NCBI RefSeq assembly: GCF_011759705.1
Contig: NZ_JAAOZF010000001.1
Location: forward strand, 1,795,152 to 1,859,151
Direction: 5' to 3'
Origin: Microbacterium ulmi
Lineage (GTDB): Bacteria; Actinomycetota; Actinomycetes; Actinomycetales; Microbacteriaceae
Length of the DNA: 64,000 bases
Both the position numbers and the translations under genes were made by a program. The first letter of the stretch is position 1, and each line of letters starts with the position of its first letter. The notes beneath the pieces are model-generated. The model saw nothing but the letters and a program-made list of their open reading frames with translations, had not been told where the DNA came from and ran no database searches. Of the stretch, positions 35,268 to 45,710 are shown in pieces.

Positions 35268-36161
35268 ATGACCGACACGGCGAACCAGACGACCGATCCG
35301 CGCACGAAGCACACGGACGGGCCGTTCCCGCCTCAGGAGCAGGAGCAGCCCGGAAAGACCGACGAGACCACGCCCGCTCCCGACCACGGCGAGCAGACCT
35401 ATGTCGGCACGGGCCGTCTGACGGGCCGGCGCGCCCTCATCACGGGAGGCGACTCCGGCATCGGCCGGGCCGTCGCCATCGCGTACGCGCGCGAAGGCGC
35501 CGACGTCGCGATCGCGCATCTCCCCGAGGAGGCCGACGACGCGGCGGACACGGAGCGGCTCGTGGTCGAGGCGGGCAGGCGTGCGCTGCTGCTCGCGGGC
35601 GATGTCCGAGACGAGTCCTTCGCGACGGGCATCGTCGACCGGGTCGTCGGGGAGTTCGGCGGTCTCGACATCCTCGTCCTCAACGCCGCGTATCAGAAGC
35701 AGCGCACGGGGCTCGCCGCGCTCGACACCGCCGCGCTCGACCGCGTCTTCCGGACGAACCTCTACGGGCTCGTGTTCACGGCCCGCGCCGCCGTCCCGCA
35801 CCTGGGCTCCGGATCGTCGATCATCGTCACGTCGTCGATCCAGGCGTTCCAGCCCTCGCCCGGTCTCATCGACTACGCCATGACCAAGGCCGCCCAGGTC
35901 GCGTTCGTCCGCGCGCTCGCGGAGGAGCTCGGGCCGCGCGGCATCCGGGTCAACGCCGTCGCCCCGGGGCCCATCTGGACGCCCCTCATCCCGGCGACGG
36001 GATTCGGCGAGGACAAGCTCACCACGTTCGGGTCGGACACGCCGCTCGGGCGCGCGGGCCAGCCCGCCGAGCTCGCGGGAGCGTACGTGTACCTCGCGAG
36101 CGAGGATGCGTCGTACACCTCGGGCGGCGTCATCCCGGTCACGGGAGGACGGATGCTGTGA
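35268..36161 (+). CDS. SDR family oxidoreductase (YhdF/YghA-like)
   Basis: 297 residues. A ~50-residue hydrophilic N-terminal extension rich in P, E and D (TDGPFPPQEQEQPGK) is typical of the general-stress SDR group. Then the NAD(P) motif TGGDSGIGRA, NAAYQ, the catalytic Ser (VTSSIQ) and YAMTKAA with Tyr and Lys, ending in the family's GGVIPVTGGRML. Its stop overlaps the GTG of the next gene. Substrate unknown. Confidence 0.9.
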   Translation: MTDTANQTTDPRTKHTDGPFPPQEQEQPGKTDETTPAPDHGEQTYVGTGRLTGRRALITGGDSGIGRAVAIAYAREGADVAIAHLPEEADDAADTERLVVEAGRRALLLAGDVRDESFATGIVDRVVGEFGGLDILVLNAAYQKQRTGLAALDTAALDRVFRTNLYGLVFTARAAVPHLGSGSSIIVTSSIQAFQPSPGLIDYAMTKAAQVAFVRALAEELGPRGIRVNAVAPGPIWTPLIPATGFGEDKLTTFGSDTPLGRAGQPAELAGAYVYLASEDASYTSGGVIPVTGGRML

Positions 36162-36775
36162 CCCGCGCAGCCGGTGCAGGTGTGAGCGGCGCGCAGGGCG
36201 GCGGCGGCTCCGCCCTGCGCATCGAGACTGCCGCGAAGGCGATGAGCCCTCCGTCGGCAGCGGTCGACCGGCTCGCCCGGTCGGCGTCGCGCACGGGCAC
36301 GACGATCGCGGTCGCCGAGTCGCTGACGAGCGGGCTGCTCGCATCGGCCGTGGGGGCGGGGGAGGATGCCGCGACGTGGTTCGCGGGCGCGATCGTCGCG
36401 TATCAGTCCGACGTGAAGGAGCGCGTGCTCGGCGTCGAACCGGGCATCGATCCGTGCAGCGCCGAATGCGCCGAGCAGCTGGCGATCGGCGTGCGGCGTG
36501 TGCTCGGGGCGGACGTCTCGGTCGCGGCGACCGGGGTGGGCGGACCCGACCCGCAGGATGGCCACCCTCCGGGGACGGTGTTCCTCGGGTGGGCGACGGC
36601 GGGGACCGCCGGACACGTGCGACTGGCGCTGCCGGGCGCACCGGAGGAGGTCGTCGCGGAGGTCGTCCGGCAGGCGGTCCGCCTGCTCGACCGGCTGGTC
36701 GAGGCCGCGCAGCATCCGCTCGTCTCGACGAGCGACCCGGTGAGCGCCGAGAATCGCACGCCCGCGAGACGGTGA
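36158..36775 (+). CDS. CinA-family (PncC-like) nicotinamide-nucleotide amidohydrolase
   Basis: 205 residues from GTG 36158, which has GGAGGA eight bases upstream and overlaps the SDR stop; ATG 36242 would give a 177-residue protein without a glycine/alanine-rich lead and is a real alternative. The CinA C-terminal domain is clear: IAVAESLTSGLLAS, WFAGAIVAYQSDVK, ATGVGGPDPQDGHPPGTV. The family deamidates NMN. Lacks the N-terminal molybdopterin-binding-like domain of full CinA. Confidence 0.83.
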   Translation: MTRAAGAGVSGAQGGGGSALRIETAAKAMSPPSAAVDRLARSASRTGTTIAVAESLTSGLLASAVGAGEDAATWFAGAIVAYQSDVKERVLGVEPGIDPCSAECAEQLAIGVRRVLGADVSVAATGVGGPDPQDGHPPGTVFLGWATAGTAGHVRLALPGAPEEVVAEVVRQAVRLLDRLVEAAQHPLVSTSDPVSAENRTPARR

Positions 36776-36819
36776 ACCCCGTGACCGGCCCCGCGAGACC
36801 GTGCGTCCCGGGGTGCCGA

Positions 36820-38370
36820 TCAGTCCCGGCGCGCGAGGGGCCGGACCGCGGGTCCTTCGAGGACGTCGCCGTCCGGTGTGAAGCGCGAGCCGTGCAGCGG
36901 GCAGTCCCACGAACGCTCCGCGTCGTTCCATTGCAGGACTCCGCCGAGATGCGTGCAGATCCCCGACACACGGCACGTGACGCCGTCGATCGTCGACTCC
37001 GCCGCGGGGTGCACGCCCTCGCGGGTCAGGCGACCCGTTCCCTCGGGGGGCCGGTCGTGGGCTCGCGCGCGGGTCGTCGCGCGCGCCCACCCCGCGACGA
37101 ACTGCCCCGCGACGCCCGCGTTCACTGCCAGCGTGCGAGCGACCACGCCTCGGGAACGCGCGTGCGTCGTCGCCGGCTCGCCGGTCAGCTCGGCGGTGAC
37201 GGCGAGCGCCGCGGCGACGGCGTTCGTCATGCCCCACTTGTCGTAGCCGGTCGCGGCGAAGATGCGGCCCGCGCCTCGCGGCATCCGTCCGGCGAACGGA
37301 CGACCCGAGACCGGGCGGTAGTCCTGCGCGCCCCACCACGAGGTCCGTCGCGCCCCCGGGAACGCCGTCGACGTCCAGGCATCGAGCTCGTCCAGGATCT
37401 CGCGCGTCGAGGACGCGCGGCCCGGCGAGAAGGCGGGCGATCCGACGAGCAGCACCTCCTGACCGCGCGGGCCCCGCGCGGTGCGCAGCGAGCGCGAGCG
37501 TTCGTCGGCCGACAGGAACATGCCCGTCGGCGGCGGCGTGCCCGGCGGGAGGCCGTACACCCCGACGAGCGACCGCGACGGCTCGAGCTTGGCGAAGAAG
37601 AGTCCTCGATCGAGCACGGGCGTGCCCGTCGCGAGCACGAGCGAAGCGCAGCCGATCGCTCCTCGCGTCGTCTGCACCTCCACGCCCCCCTCCGTCGGGC
37701 GGGCGCTGACCACGCGGCATCCTTCGACGATCCGACCGCCGCGCGCCCGCACCTGGTCCGCGAGCCTCGTGAGGACGCGGAGCGGATGCAGCTGCCATTG
37801 TCCCGCCAGCACGACGGCGCTCGATACGGGGAAGGGCAGCGCGAGCGCGCCGAGCAGATCCCGGTCGGCAGGCTGCGCGGGGATGCCCGCGACCCGCATG
37901 GCGTCGAGCTCGCGCTCGATGACGGCATCCCCCTGAGATGTCGTGGCGAACGTGCAGGCGATCCGCTGCTGCGCCGCGTCGGGATCGTCGCCGATCTCCG
38001 CCGCGAGCCAGTCCTGGGCCGCGCGGTTCGCGGCGACGTAGGCGCGCAGCCCGTCATCGCCCGACCTCGCGCGGACGCGGCCGAGCGTGCCGCCCTGCAG
38101 AAGGCTCAGCTTGCCCGTGGTCCGTCCCGTCGTGACGGCTCCGACGGAGCGCGCCTCCACGACCACGACACGTCGGCCCAGCCGGGTCAGGGCGAGGGCG
38201 GCGGCGATCCCCGTCAGCCCGCCGCCGGCGATCACGACGTCCGCGCGCGCCGGCGGGTCGGGGTCGACGGCGACGCCGCCCCACGTCTGCGCCCAGAGGG
38301 ATCGGGGCCGGTCGGGGACCCATGCGTGCTCGGCGTCGGGACCGGATGCCGGGTCGTGATCGCGGGACAT
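36820..38370 (-). CDS. FAD-dependent oxidoreductase with C-terminal Rieske [2Fe-2S] domain
   Basis: 516 residues. The DAO-type FAD motif is VVIAGGGLTGIAAALALTRLG near residue 45. The C-terminal Rieske domain has the ligand pairs CTHLGG and CPLHGSRF. This fused architecture is common in actinobacteria and bacilli, and its substrate is unknown. ATG 38370 has a strong GGAGGT upstream. Convergent with the CinA-like gene. Confidence 0.9.
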   Translation of the reverse strand: MSRDHDPASGPDAEHAWVPDRPRSLWAQTWGGVAVDPDPPARADVVIAGGGLTGIAAALALTRLGRRVVVVEARSVGAVTTGRTTGKLSLLQGGTLGRVRARSGDDGLRAYVAANRAAQDWLAAEIGDDPDAAQQRIACTFATTSQGDAVIERELDAMRVAGIPAQPADRDLLGALALPFPVSSAVVLAGQWQLHPLRVLTRLADQVRARGGRIVEGCRVVSARPTEGGVEVQTTRGAIGCASLVLATGTPVLDRGLFFAKLEPSRSLVGVYGLPPGTPPPTGMFLSADERSRSLRTARGPRGQEVLLVGSPAFSPGRASSTREILDELDAWTSTAFPGARRTSWWGAQDYRPVSGRPFAGRMPRGAGRIFAATGYDKWGMTNAVAAALAVTAELTGEPATTHARSRGVVARTLAVNAGVAGQFVAGWARATTRARAHDRPPEGTGRLTREGVHPAAESTIDGVTCRVSGICTHLGGVLQWNDAERSWDCPLHGSRFTPDGDVLEGPAVRPLARRD

Positions 38371-38491
38371 GGCGTCACCTCCATGCAGAAGCGTGCGACG
38401 CGGCGACCCCGATGCGCAGGGGGTTGACAGGCGGGCCGGCATGGCGGAGCGCCCGGACCCGCCGAGCGGGTGCAGCGTATGCTTTCCCAGC

Positions 38492-38836
38492 GTGAGCAGG
38501 ATCTTCACGACGAGCGTCGCCGCCGTCTATCCCCTCTACGTCGCGAAGGTGGAGAAGAAGGGGCGCACGACCGACGAGCTGGATGAGGCGATCCGCTGGC
38601 TGACGGGCTTCGACGAAGACGCGCTCGGCCGTCACCTCGCCGACGGGACGACGTTCGAGGAGTTCTTCGCGGACGCGCGGCTGAACCCGAACGCCGCGCT
38701 GATCACGGGGGTCGTGTGCGGCATGCGGGTGCAGGACATCGAGGATCCGCTGATGCAGAAGATCCGCTACCTCGACAAGCTCGTCGACGAGATCGCGAAG
38801 GGCAAGCCGATGGAGAAGGTCCTGCGCAGCGCCTGA
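38492..38836 (+). CDS. DUF2200 family protein
   Basis: 114 residues closely matching the conserved DUF2200 pattern: RIFTTSVAAVYPLYVAKVEKKGRT, ITGVVCGMRVQDIEDPLMQ and IRYLDKLVDEIAKGK. Function unknown. GTG 38492 has no ribosome site; TATGCT eight bases upstream suggests a leaderless mRNA. GGGGGTTGAC is at 38419-38428. Confidence 0.9.
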   Translation: MSRIFTTSVAAVYPLYVAKVEKKGRTTDELDEAIRWLTGFDEDALGRHLADGTTFEEFFADARLNPNAALITGVVCGMRVQDIEDPLMQKIRYLDKLVDEIAKGKPMEKVLRSA

Positions 38837-38905
38837 GCGCGAACGGCGGATGAACGGCCCGCACTCGGACTCCCGCCGGGCGCCCCGCGGTGCGACAATA
38901 CGAGC

Positions 38906-39130
38906 ATGTCCACCGCTGAGCCGTTCATGCCCGCGCACTGGACCCGACCCGAGGACGCGCCGTCAGAGATCGACGTCGACAAGGACGTCGACGTCCTCGC
39001 GCCCGGCCCGGGGGGCGTCGACGACGGCCAGGAGCCCGTGACGTTCCCCCCGAACCCGGTGTTCCGCACGCCGCATCCGGGCGAGGCCCTCACGGAGGAA
39101 GAGCTCGAGAGCGATCTCGACGAGCAGTAG
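38906..39130 (+). CDS. small acidic protein of unknown function
   Basis: 74 residues, acidic and proline-rich (MPAHWTRPEDAPSEIDVDKD, LTEEELESDLDEQ), probably disordered. ATG 38906 follows GACAAT by six bases with no ribosome site, a leaderless pattern. Convergent with the ABC exporter gene, 18 bases away. Confidence 0.55.
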   Translation: MSTAEPFMPAHWTRPEDAPSEIDVDKDVDVLAPGPGGVDDGQEPVTFPPNPVFRTPHPGEALTEEELESDLDEQ

Positions 39131-39148
39131 GCGCCGGAGCAGGCCCGC

Positions 39149-40948
39149 TCATGAGTCGCCGGCGGTCGCCAGCTGCGAGTAAGGGCCGTTCCGTCGGATG
39201 AGGTCGTCGTGCGCGCCGATCTCGACGATCCGGCCGTCCTCGACCACGGCGATGAGATCGGCCCCGCGCACGGTGGAGAGCCGGTGCGCGACGATGAGGG
39301 TCGTCCGCCCGCGCCGTGCCCTCTCGAGGGCCGCCGACACGCGCCGCTCGGAGGCGCCGTCGAGGGCGCTGGTCGCCTCGTCGAGCACGAGGATGCGGGG
39401 GTCTCGCACGAGGGCCCGGGCGATCGCGAGACGCTGGCGCTGGCCTCCCGAGAGCCCGGCGCCGCGCTCGCCGACGAGGGTGTCGAGACCCTCGCGCGAC
39501 CCGTCGACGATGTCGAGGGCGTCCGCCTCGCGCAGCGCCGTCACGATGTCGGCGTCGTCGACGTCGCACGCGCCGTATGCGACGTTGTCGCGCACGGTGC
39601 CCGCCATGAGCACGGTCTCCTGGGGGACGATCGAGATCCTCCTACGCAGCGAGCGGAGGTCGACATCGGCGAGACAATGCCCGTCCACCAGCACTTCGCC
39701 GGACGATGGGCGCACGAACCCGAGCACGACATTGAGGATGGTGGACTTGCCCGACCCCGACGGCCCGACGAAGGCGACGGTCGACCCGGCGGGGACGTCG
39801 AGGGTGACCTCCGCAAGGGCGGGTCGCCCGTCGCCGTCGTCGAATCTCACGTGCACGTCCCGCAGCGAGATGCTGCCCCGGATGTCGTCGAGCCTGCGCC
39901 CGCCTCGGCTGTCCTCGACGTCGAGCTCCTCCGCGACATCCGCGATCGAGCGCATCGCGTCCATCCCGCGCGCCAGTGTCGGGGCGACGTTCATGAGCAT
40001 GACGATCGAGTTCGTCAGCAGGCCGAAGTATGTGCTCAGAAGCACCACCTGGCCAGGCGAGATCGGAAGGACGCGCGTGACGGAGAGCGCCGCGGCGGCG
40101 ACGAGGCAGACGAGGCCGAGCACCTGGTACGAGATCCAGGACAGCGCCCCGAAGCGTCCGTTGAGGATGTCGAGATCGCGCCCCGCCCGCCGCACGGAGT
40201 CCGCGCGCGCCGCAACGCGCTCGGTAGCGACATCCTCGAGTCCGTGCCCCCTCGTGATCGGCAGGAGCGCGGCCATCTCGCTGACCTGGGCGGAGAGACG
40301 CTCGACCTCACGGCGGAACGCCGCGTTGCGGTCGGCGGCCCGACGGCGGATGTAGACGATGAGGGATGCCGCCACCGGGATCGCGATCGCGAACACCGCG
40401 ACGAACCACGGAACGGCGACGGCCGTCACGACGATCGCGCCGACGAGCGTCGCGCAGGCCGACACGATCGTCGGGAACAGCTGGGCGATCATGAGCTCGA
40501 GGTTCTCGACGTCTCGCACGATCTTGGTCTGCACGAGCGATGCGCTCTGCCGATTGTGGAAGCCGAGCGACAGCCGCTGCAGCCGCGCCGCGAGCCCCGT
40601 CCGGACGGTGTAGGCGAGCGAGCGCGTCGCGGAGCTCGTGAGGCGGACGACGATCATCGTGAACGGATAGTTCAGTGCGAGGCACGCGAGTGCGACGCCC
40701 GCCCACGCCCCGATGTGCCAGAGCGGTCCGCCCGCGACGACGATGTCCACGATCGCGGCCGTGACAGGCGGAAGGATCCAGATGGGCGAGTCCTTGACGA
40801 CGAAGGCGCCGACGGCGACGACCATGCTCGTGCGATGCGGGCGCAGCAGCCGAAGCAGAGAGCGCAGCGGCAGATCGCCGCGGACGCTCGTCGTGAGCTG
40901 CGTCTCGCTGTCGGGGAGGGTGTCGCGGGCCCAGGATCGCCTCGTCAT
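39149..40948 (-). CDS. ABC exporter, fused membrane and ATP-binding domains (MsbA/MdlB-like)
   Basis: 599 residues: six-helix transmembrane domain (about 30-325), then an ATPase with Walker A GPSGSGKST, signature LSGGQRQRLAIARAL, Walker B ILVLDEATSALD and H-loop VAHRLSTV. A half-transporter that should dimerise to export lipids, drugs or peptides. ATG 40948 has GAGGAGAGG upstream; the frame runs to 41035 but there is no support for the longer form. Single-gene unit. Confidence 0.92.
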   Translation of the reverse strand: MTRRSWARDTLPDSETQLTTSVRGDLPLRSLLRLLRPHRTSMVVAVGAFVVKDSPIWILPPVTAAIVDIVVAGGPLWHIGAWAGVALACLALNYPFTMIVVRLTSSATRSLAYTVRTGLAARLQRLSLGFHNRQSASLVQTKIVRDVENLELMIAQLFPTIVSACATLVGAIVVTAVAVPWFVAVFAIAIPVAASLIVYIRRRAADRNAAFRREVERLSAQVSEMAALLPITRGHGLEDVATERVAARADSVRRAGRDLDILNGRFGALSWISYQVLGLVCLVAAAALSVTRVLPISPGQVVLLSTYFGLLTNSIVMLMNVAPTLARGMDAMRSIADVAEELDVEDSRGGRRLDDIRGSISLRDVHVRFDDGDGRPALAEVTLDVPAGSTVAFVGPSGSGKSTILNVVLGFVRPSSGEVLVDGHCLADVDLRSLRRRISIVPQETVLMAGTVRDNVAYGACDVDDADIVTALREADALDIVDGSREGLDTLVGERGAGLSGGQRQRLAIARALVRDPRILVLDEATSALDGASERRVSAALERARRGRTTLIVAHRLSTVRGADLIAVVEDGRIVEIGAHDDLIRRNGPYSQLATAGDS

Positions 40949-41010
40949 GCCTCTCCTCTTGTCAAGCCCCTGCGGGCGGGCGCGCGGATCATGCCGCGAC
41001 GCGAAGGGCC

Positions 41011-41042
41011 GCTCCGGATGCCGCGGGCCCGGCATCCGGAGC
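41011..41042 (-). terminator. terminator of the importer-GH1 operon
   Basis: A perfect 13-base stem, GCTCCGGATGCCG (41011-41023) with CGGCATCCGGAGC (41030-41042), and a 6-base loop. On the minus strand it begins two bases after the GH1 stop codon. Confidence 0.75.
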
Positions 41043-41044
41043 CC

Positions 41045-42441
<1,397 letters not shown>

Positions 42442-42445
<4 letters not shown>

Positions 42446-43266
42446 TTCGTCGCCCCTGCGGTCACGCCGTTGTAGATCCACTTCTGCAGCGCGAGGAACA
42501 CCACGACCGTCGGGATGATGACGATCATCGTGCCGGCGGCGATGGTCTCCCAGTGCGCGCCGTAGGGTCCCTTGAAGTTGAACAGGGCGGTCGAGATGAC
42601 CGAGAGGTCGCGGCTCGGTATATAGAGGAACGGCACGTAGAACTCGTTGTAGATGCCGATGCCCTTGATGATGACGACCGTCGCGATCGCCGGCGCGAGC
42701 AGCGGAAGGATGATCTTCCGGTAGATCGTGAAGCGGGAGGCGCCGTCCACGAGGGCGGCCTCGTCGAGGCTCTTCGGGATCGACTGCATGAACTGGATGA
42801 AGATGTAGATCGAGATGATGTCGGTCCCCATGTAGAGGATGATCGCGGACCACGGCGTGTTGATGAGCCCGAGCCCCTTCACGATCTGGAAGGTCGCGAC
42901 CTGCGTCGTGACACCCGGGATGAGGGTTGCCGTCAGGAACAGGAAGAAGACGATCCGCTTGCCGCGGAAGTCGAATCGGTCGAGCGCATAGGCGGTCATC
43001 GTGCCGATGAGGATCGTGCCGATGATCGAGAAGATCAGGATGAACCCGGTGTTCCAGAATCCGAGCGCCATCCGTCCGCTCGTGAACGCCTCGACGAAGT
43101 TGTCGAAGTTGAGCCAGTTCGACGGGGGGACGAGCGGTCCTGTCGTCCCATATTCCTTGCGGGTCTTGAACGACGCGAACACGATGACGCCGATCGGCAC
43201 CAGCACGACGAGCGATGCGAGGACGAGGGAGCTGTATTTGCCCGTGAGGGCGAGAGAGCGCTTCAA
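42442..43266 (-). CDS. carbohydrate ABC transporter permease (MalG type)
   Basis: 274 residues, six membrane helices; the ATPase-docking EAA loop is [24 protein letters not shown]. The start overlaps the stop of the partner permease by four bases. Typical CUT1 sugar importer; no ATPase gene is in this operon, so a shared MsiK-type ATPase encoded elsewhere is expected (known for actinobacterial CUT1 systems). Confidence 0.92.
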
Positions 43267-44243
43267 GAGAGGTTCACATCCTCATCGGGGACGAGACGGC
43301 GCTGGATCCAGGTGACGGTCAGCACGATGGCGAGTAGGACGACCGCCATCGCGGAGGCGAGGCCGACGCGCTGGAAGTTGAAGGCGGTCTGGATCGTCTG
43401 GATGACGAAGGTGCTCGTGCCGTTCGCGCCGTTGGTCATGACGAACGGGATCTCGAAGACCGACAGGCTTCCTGCGATGGCGAGGATGAACGACAGGCTG
43501 ATGATGCGCTTGATGCCCGGCGCGATGATGTAGATGAACTGCTGCCAGCGGGATGCCCCGTCCAGGTCCGAGGCCTCGTACAGCTCGCCGGGGATCGATT
43601 GGATCGCGCCGAGGAAGAGGACGAAGCTCAGGCCCGTGAAGCGCCACACCGAGGTGCCGGCGAGCGAGATGTTCGCGATGTCGGGGTCTCCGAGCCAGTG
43701 CGGCGGGTCTTGCACGCCGAACACCGAGAGGACGGTGTCCAGCGTCCCGCCGGGCTGGAACAGGTACAGGAAGATGAAGCCGACCGCGACCCCGTTCAAC
43801 AGGTACGGGAAGAAGAGGACTCCTTTGAAGAAGTTCCGGAACCGCGTCTTGAACGACAGGATCGTGGCGAAGTACAGCGCGATCGCGATCTGCACGAACG
43901 AGGCGACGAAGTAGTACAGGCTGACGAAGAACACCTGCCAGTACCGCGGATCAGTGAAGACCTTGACGTAGTTCGCGAGCCCGACGACGTCGCGGTCGCG
44001 GCTGAGCCCGTCCCAGTTCGTGAAGCTGTACGCGATCATGTTCACGGTCGGGACGTACGTGAAGGTGATCAGGAGGATGAGCGCCGCAGCGGCGTAGAGC
44101 CACGGCGTGAGGCGATTACGGCCACGGAGGTTGAGCCGGCGGCGGCTGGGCCGGTTGCCCTGCCGCGGCGCCTCCTTCTCCACCTCGAGCAGTGCGACCC
44201 CTCCGGGTGCACCACCGAATGCTGTCGTGTGTGTCGTGCTCAT
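43263..44243 (-). CDS. carbohydrate ABC transporter permease (MalF type)
   Basis: 326 residues. A ~50-residue basic cytoplasmic N-terminus precedes six helices; [16 protein letters not shown] and the EAA loop [22 protein letters not shown] are as in MalF-like proteins. ATG 44243 is 59 bases after the binding-protein gene. Pairs with the MalG-type permease. Confidence 0.92.
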   Translation of the reverse strand: MSTTHTTAFGGAPGGVALLEVEKEAPRQGNRPSRRRLNLRGRNRLTPWLYAAAALILLITFTYVPTVNMIAYSFTNWDGLSRDRDVVGLANYVKVFTDPRYWQVFFVSLYYFVASFVQIAIALYFATILSFKTRFRNFFKGVLFFPYLLNGVAVGFIFLYLFQPGGTLDTVLSVFGVQDPPHWLGDPDIANISLAGTSVWRFTGLSFVLFLGAIQSIPGELYEASDLDGASRWQQFIYIIAPGIKRIISLSFILAIAGSLSVFEIPFVMTNGANGTSTFVIQTIQTAFNFQRVGLASAMAVVLLAIVLTVTWIQRRLVPDEDVNLS

Positions 44244-44302
44244 TGTGTTCGATCCATTCGGTGGCGCACCACGGCGGAGCTGCTGCTGTGTGGGGGTGGG
44301 GG

Positions 44303-45595
44303 TCAGCCCATGATCTCGGCCTGGGCGGCACCCCAGCGCTCGTTGAGGTCGGCGATGAACGACTCCCAGTCGCCGTCGGCCGCGCCGCGCGCGACGTCGA
44401 TCAGCTGCTGGCGGTAGATCGTCCCGTCGATCTCGGCGGCCTTGTAGATCGCCGACTCCTTGCCCTTGTTCGTCGTCGCGGGCTTGAGTTCGAGCAGCTC
44501 GACGCCCGTGTCGGCGAAGTCCTTGATCGCCTGCGGGAAGGGGCTGTCGATCGCGGGCGGGATCGCGCCCTGGTTCTCGGCGAAGCCGGACTCTGCCACG
44601 AACCACTCGAGCCACGCATGGGCGGTCGCCTTGTTCTTCGACGTCGCGGCGACGCCACTCGCGCGGTCACCGGAGATCTTCGAGTGGAACCTGCCGTCCG
44701 TCTGGTAGGGGAAGGGCCAGAAGGCGATGTCGTCGGGGTCGGCGCCGACTTCCTCTGCGGCAGTCTTCATCTGCGGGACGGCCCACGAGCCGAGCAGCAT
44801 CGAGGCGATCTTGCCGGTCGCGATGTCGGGCTTCGACTGCTCCCAGTTGGTCGTCAGCGGGTCCTCCTCGGACAGGCCCTCGTGCACGATGTTGTAGAGC
44901 AGGCCGTCGGCGATGTAGGCGTACTTGCCGGGCTCCCAGAGTGCCTCGTCCTCGGGCCAGGTCTCGAGGATGTTCTCGTCACCGAAGATGGCGCGCTCGT
45001 TGTCGAAGAACGTGACGGGCCAGCCGTCCTTGTAGTTCGTGTAGTACGGGATGGCGTCGGTCTTGGCCTTGATGGCCTTGAGTCCGTCGAGGAAGTCCTG
45101 GGGCGTCTTCGGCGGAGCCGTGATGCCGGCCTCGGCCCAGATGCGCTTGTTGACGACGATGCCCGACGCCACCCCGCCGATCGAGAGGGCGTAGGTCTGA
45201 CCGTCGTACGCGTACTCGCCCGCGAATCGGTACTTCTCCGACAGATCGTCGGTGCTGCCGAGGGGCTCGAAGAAGTCCTGCACCTGAGCGGACGTGAGGC
45301 CGTTCGGCAGTGCGAGCACGTCGCCCGCGGCACCGCCGGCGAGGCGCGTGGTCACATCCTGGTCGTAGTTCGTGATGCCCTCGAACTTGACCGTCGTCCC
45401 GGGGTACTTCTTCTCGAACGCCGCGGCGTACTCGTGGAACAGCGTGTCGACGAGATCGGTGCGGTTGGTGAGCACCGTGATCTCGCCCGCGATCTCGCTG
45501 CCTCCTCCCGCCGCGTCGCCGCCGGTGGAACAGCCGGCGAGCGTGACGACGAGCGCGGCCGTCGCGCCGATCGCCAACAGATGCTTCTTTGCCAT
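44303..45595 (-). CDS. carbohydrate ABC transporter substrate-binding lipoprotein
   Basis: 430 residues. Signal peptide with lipobox VTLAGC; mature region opens with EIAGEITVLTNRTD. The extracellular solute-binding fold (COG1653 type) shows VKFEGITNYDQDV, SIGGVASGIVVNKRIWAEAGI and KIASMLLGSWAVPQMK. ATG 45595 (MAKKHL) is preceded by GGAGAG. First gene of the leftward operon, with the ROK-type operator and TTGACA box upstream at 45681-45710. Confidence 0.92.
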   Translation of the reverse strand: MAKKHLLAIGATAALVVTLAGCSTGGDAAGGGSEIAGEITVLTNRTDLVDTLFHEYAAAFEKKYPGTTVKFEGITNYDQDVTTRLAGGAAGDVLALPNGLTSAQVQDFFEPLGSTDDLSEKYRFAGEYAYDGQTYALSIGGVASGIVVNKRIWAEAGITAPPKTPQDFLDGLKAIKAKTDAIPYYTNYKDGWPVTFFDNERAIFGDENILETWPEDEALWEPGKYAYIADGLLYNIVHEGLSEEDPLTTNWEQSKPDIATGKIASMLLGSWAVPQMKTAAEEVGADPDDIAFWPFPYQTDGRFHSKISGDRASGVAATSKNKATAHAWLEWFVAESGFAENQGAIPPAIDSPFPQAIKDFADTGVELLELKPATTNKGKESAIYKAAEIDGTIYRQQLIDVARGAADGDWESFIADLNERWGAAQAEIMG

Positions 45596-45689
45596 GTCAG
45601 GTCTCTCCTCAGATGTCGTCATCGACAGGTGCAGGGATCGGTCGATCCGCCACGAAGAGTGTCGCGGGCGACCGAATGGATGTCAACAC

Positions 45690-45710
45690 TTAGATTACTA
45701 ATTTATCTAA
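45690..45710 (-). promoter_or_regulatory. ROK operator, copy 1 (importer-GH1 operon)
   Basis: TTAGAT (45690-45695), 9 bases, ATCTAA (45705-45710). On the minus strand it is followed after three bases by TTGACA (complement of 45681-45686). Element, spacing and the next three bases (TCC) repeat at 47892-47924. It overlaps the stop codon of the ROK gene. Confidence 0.75.
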
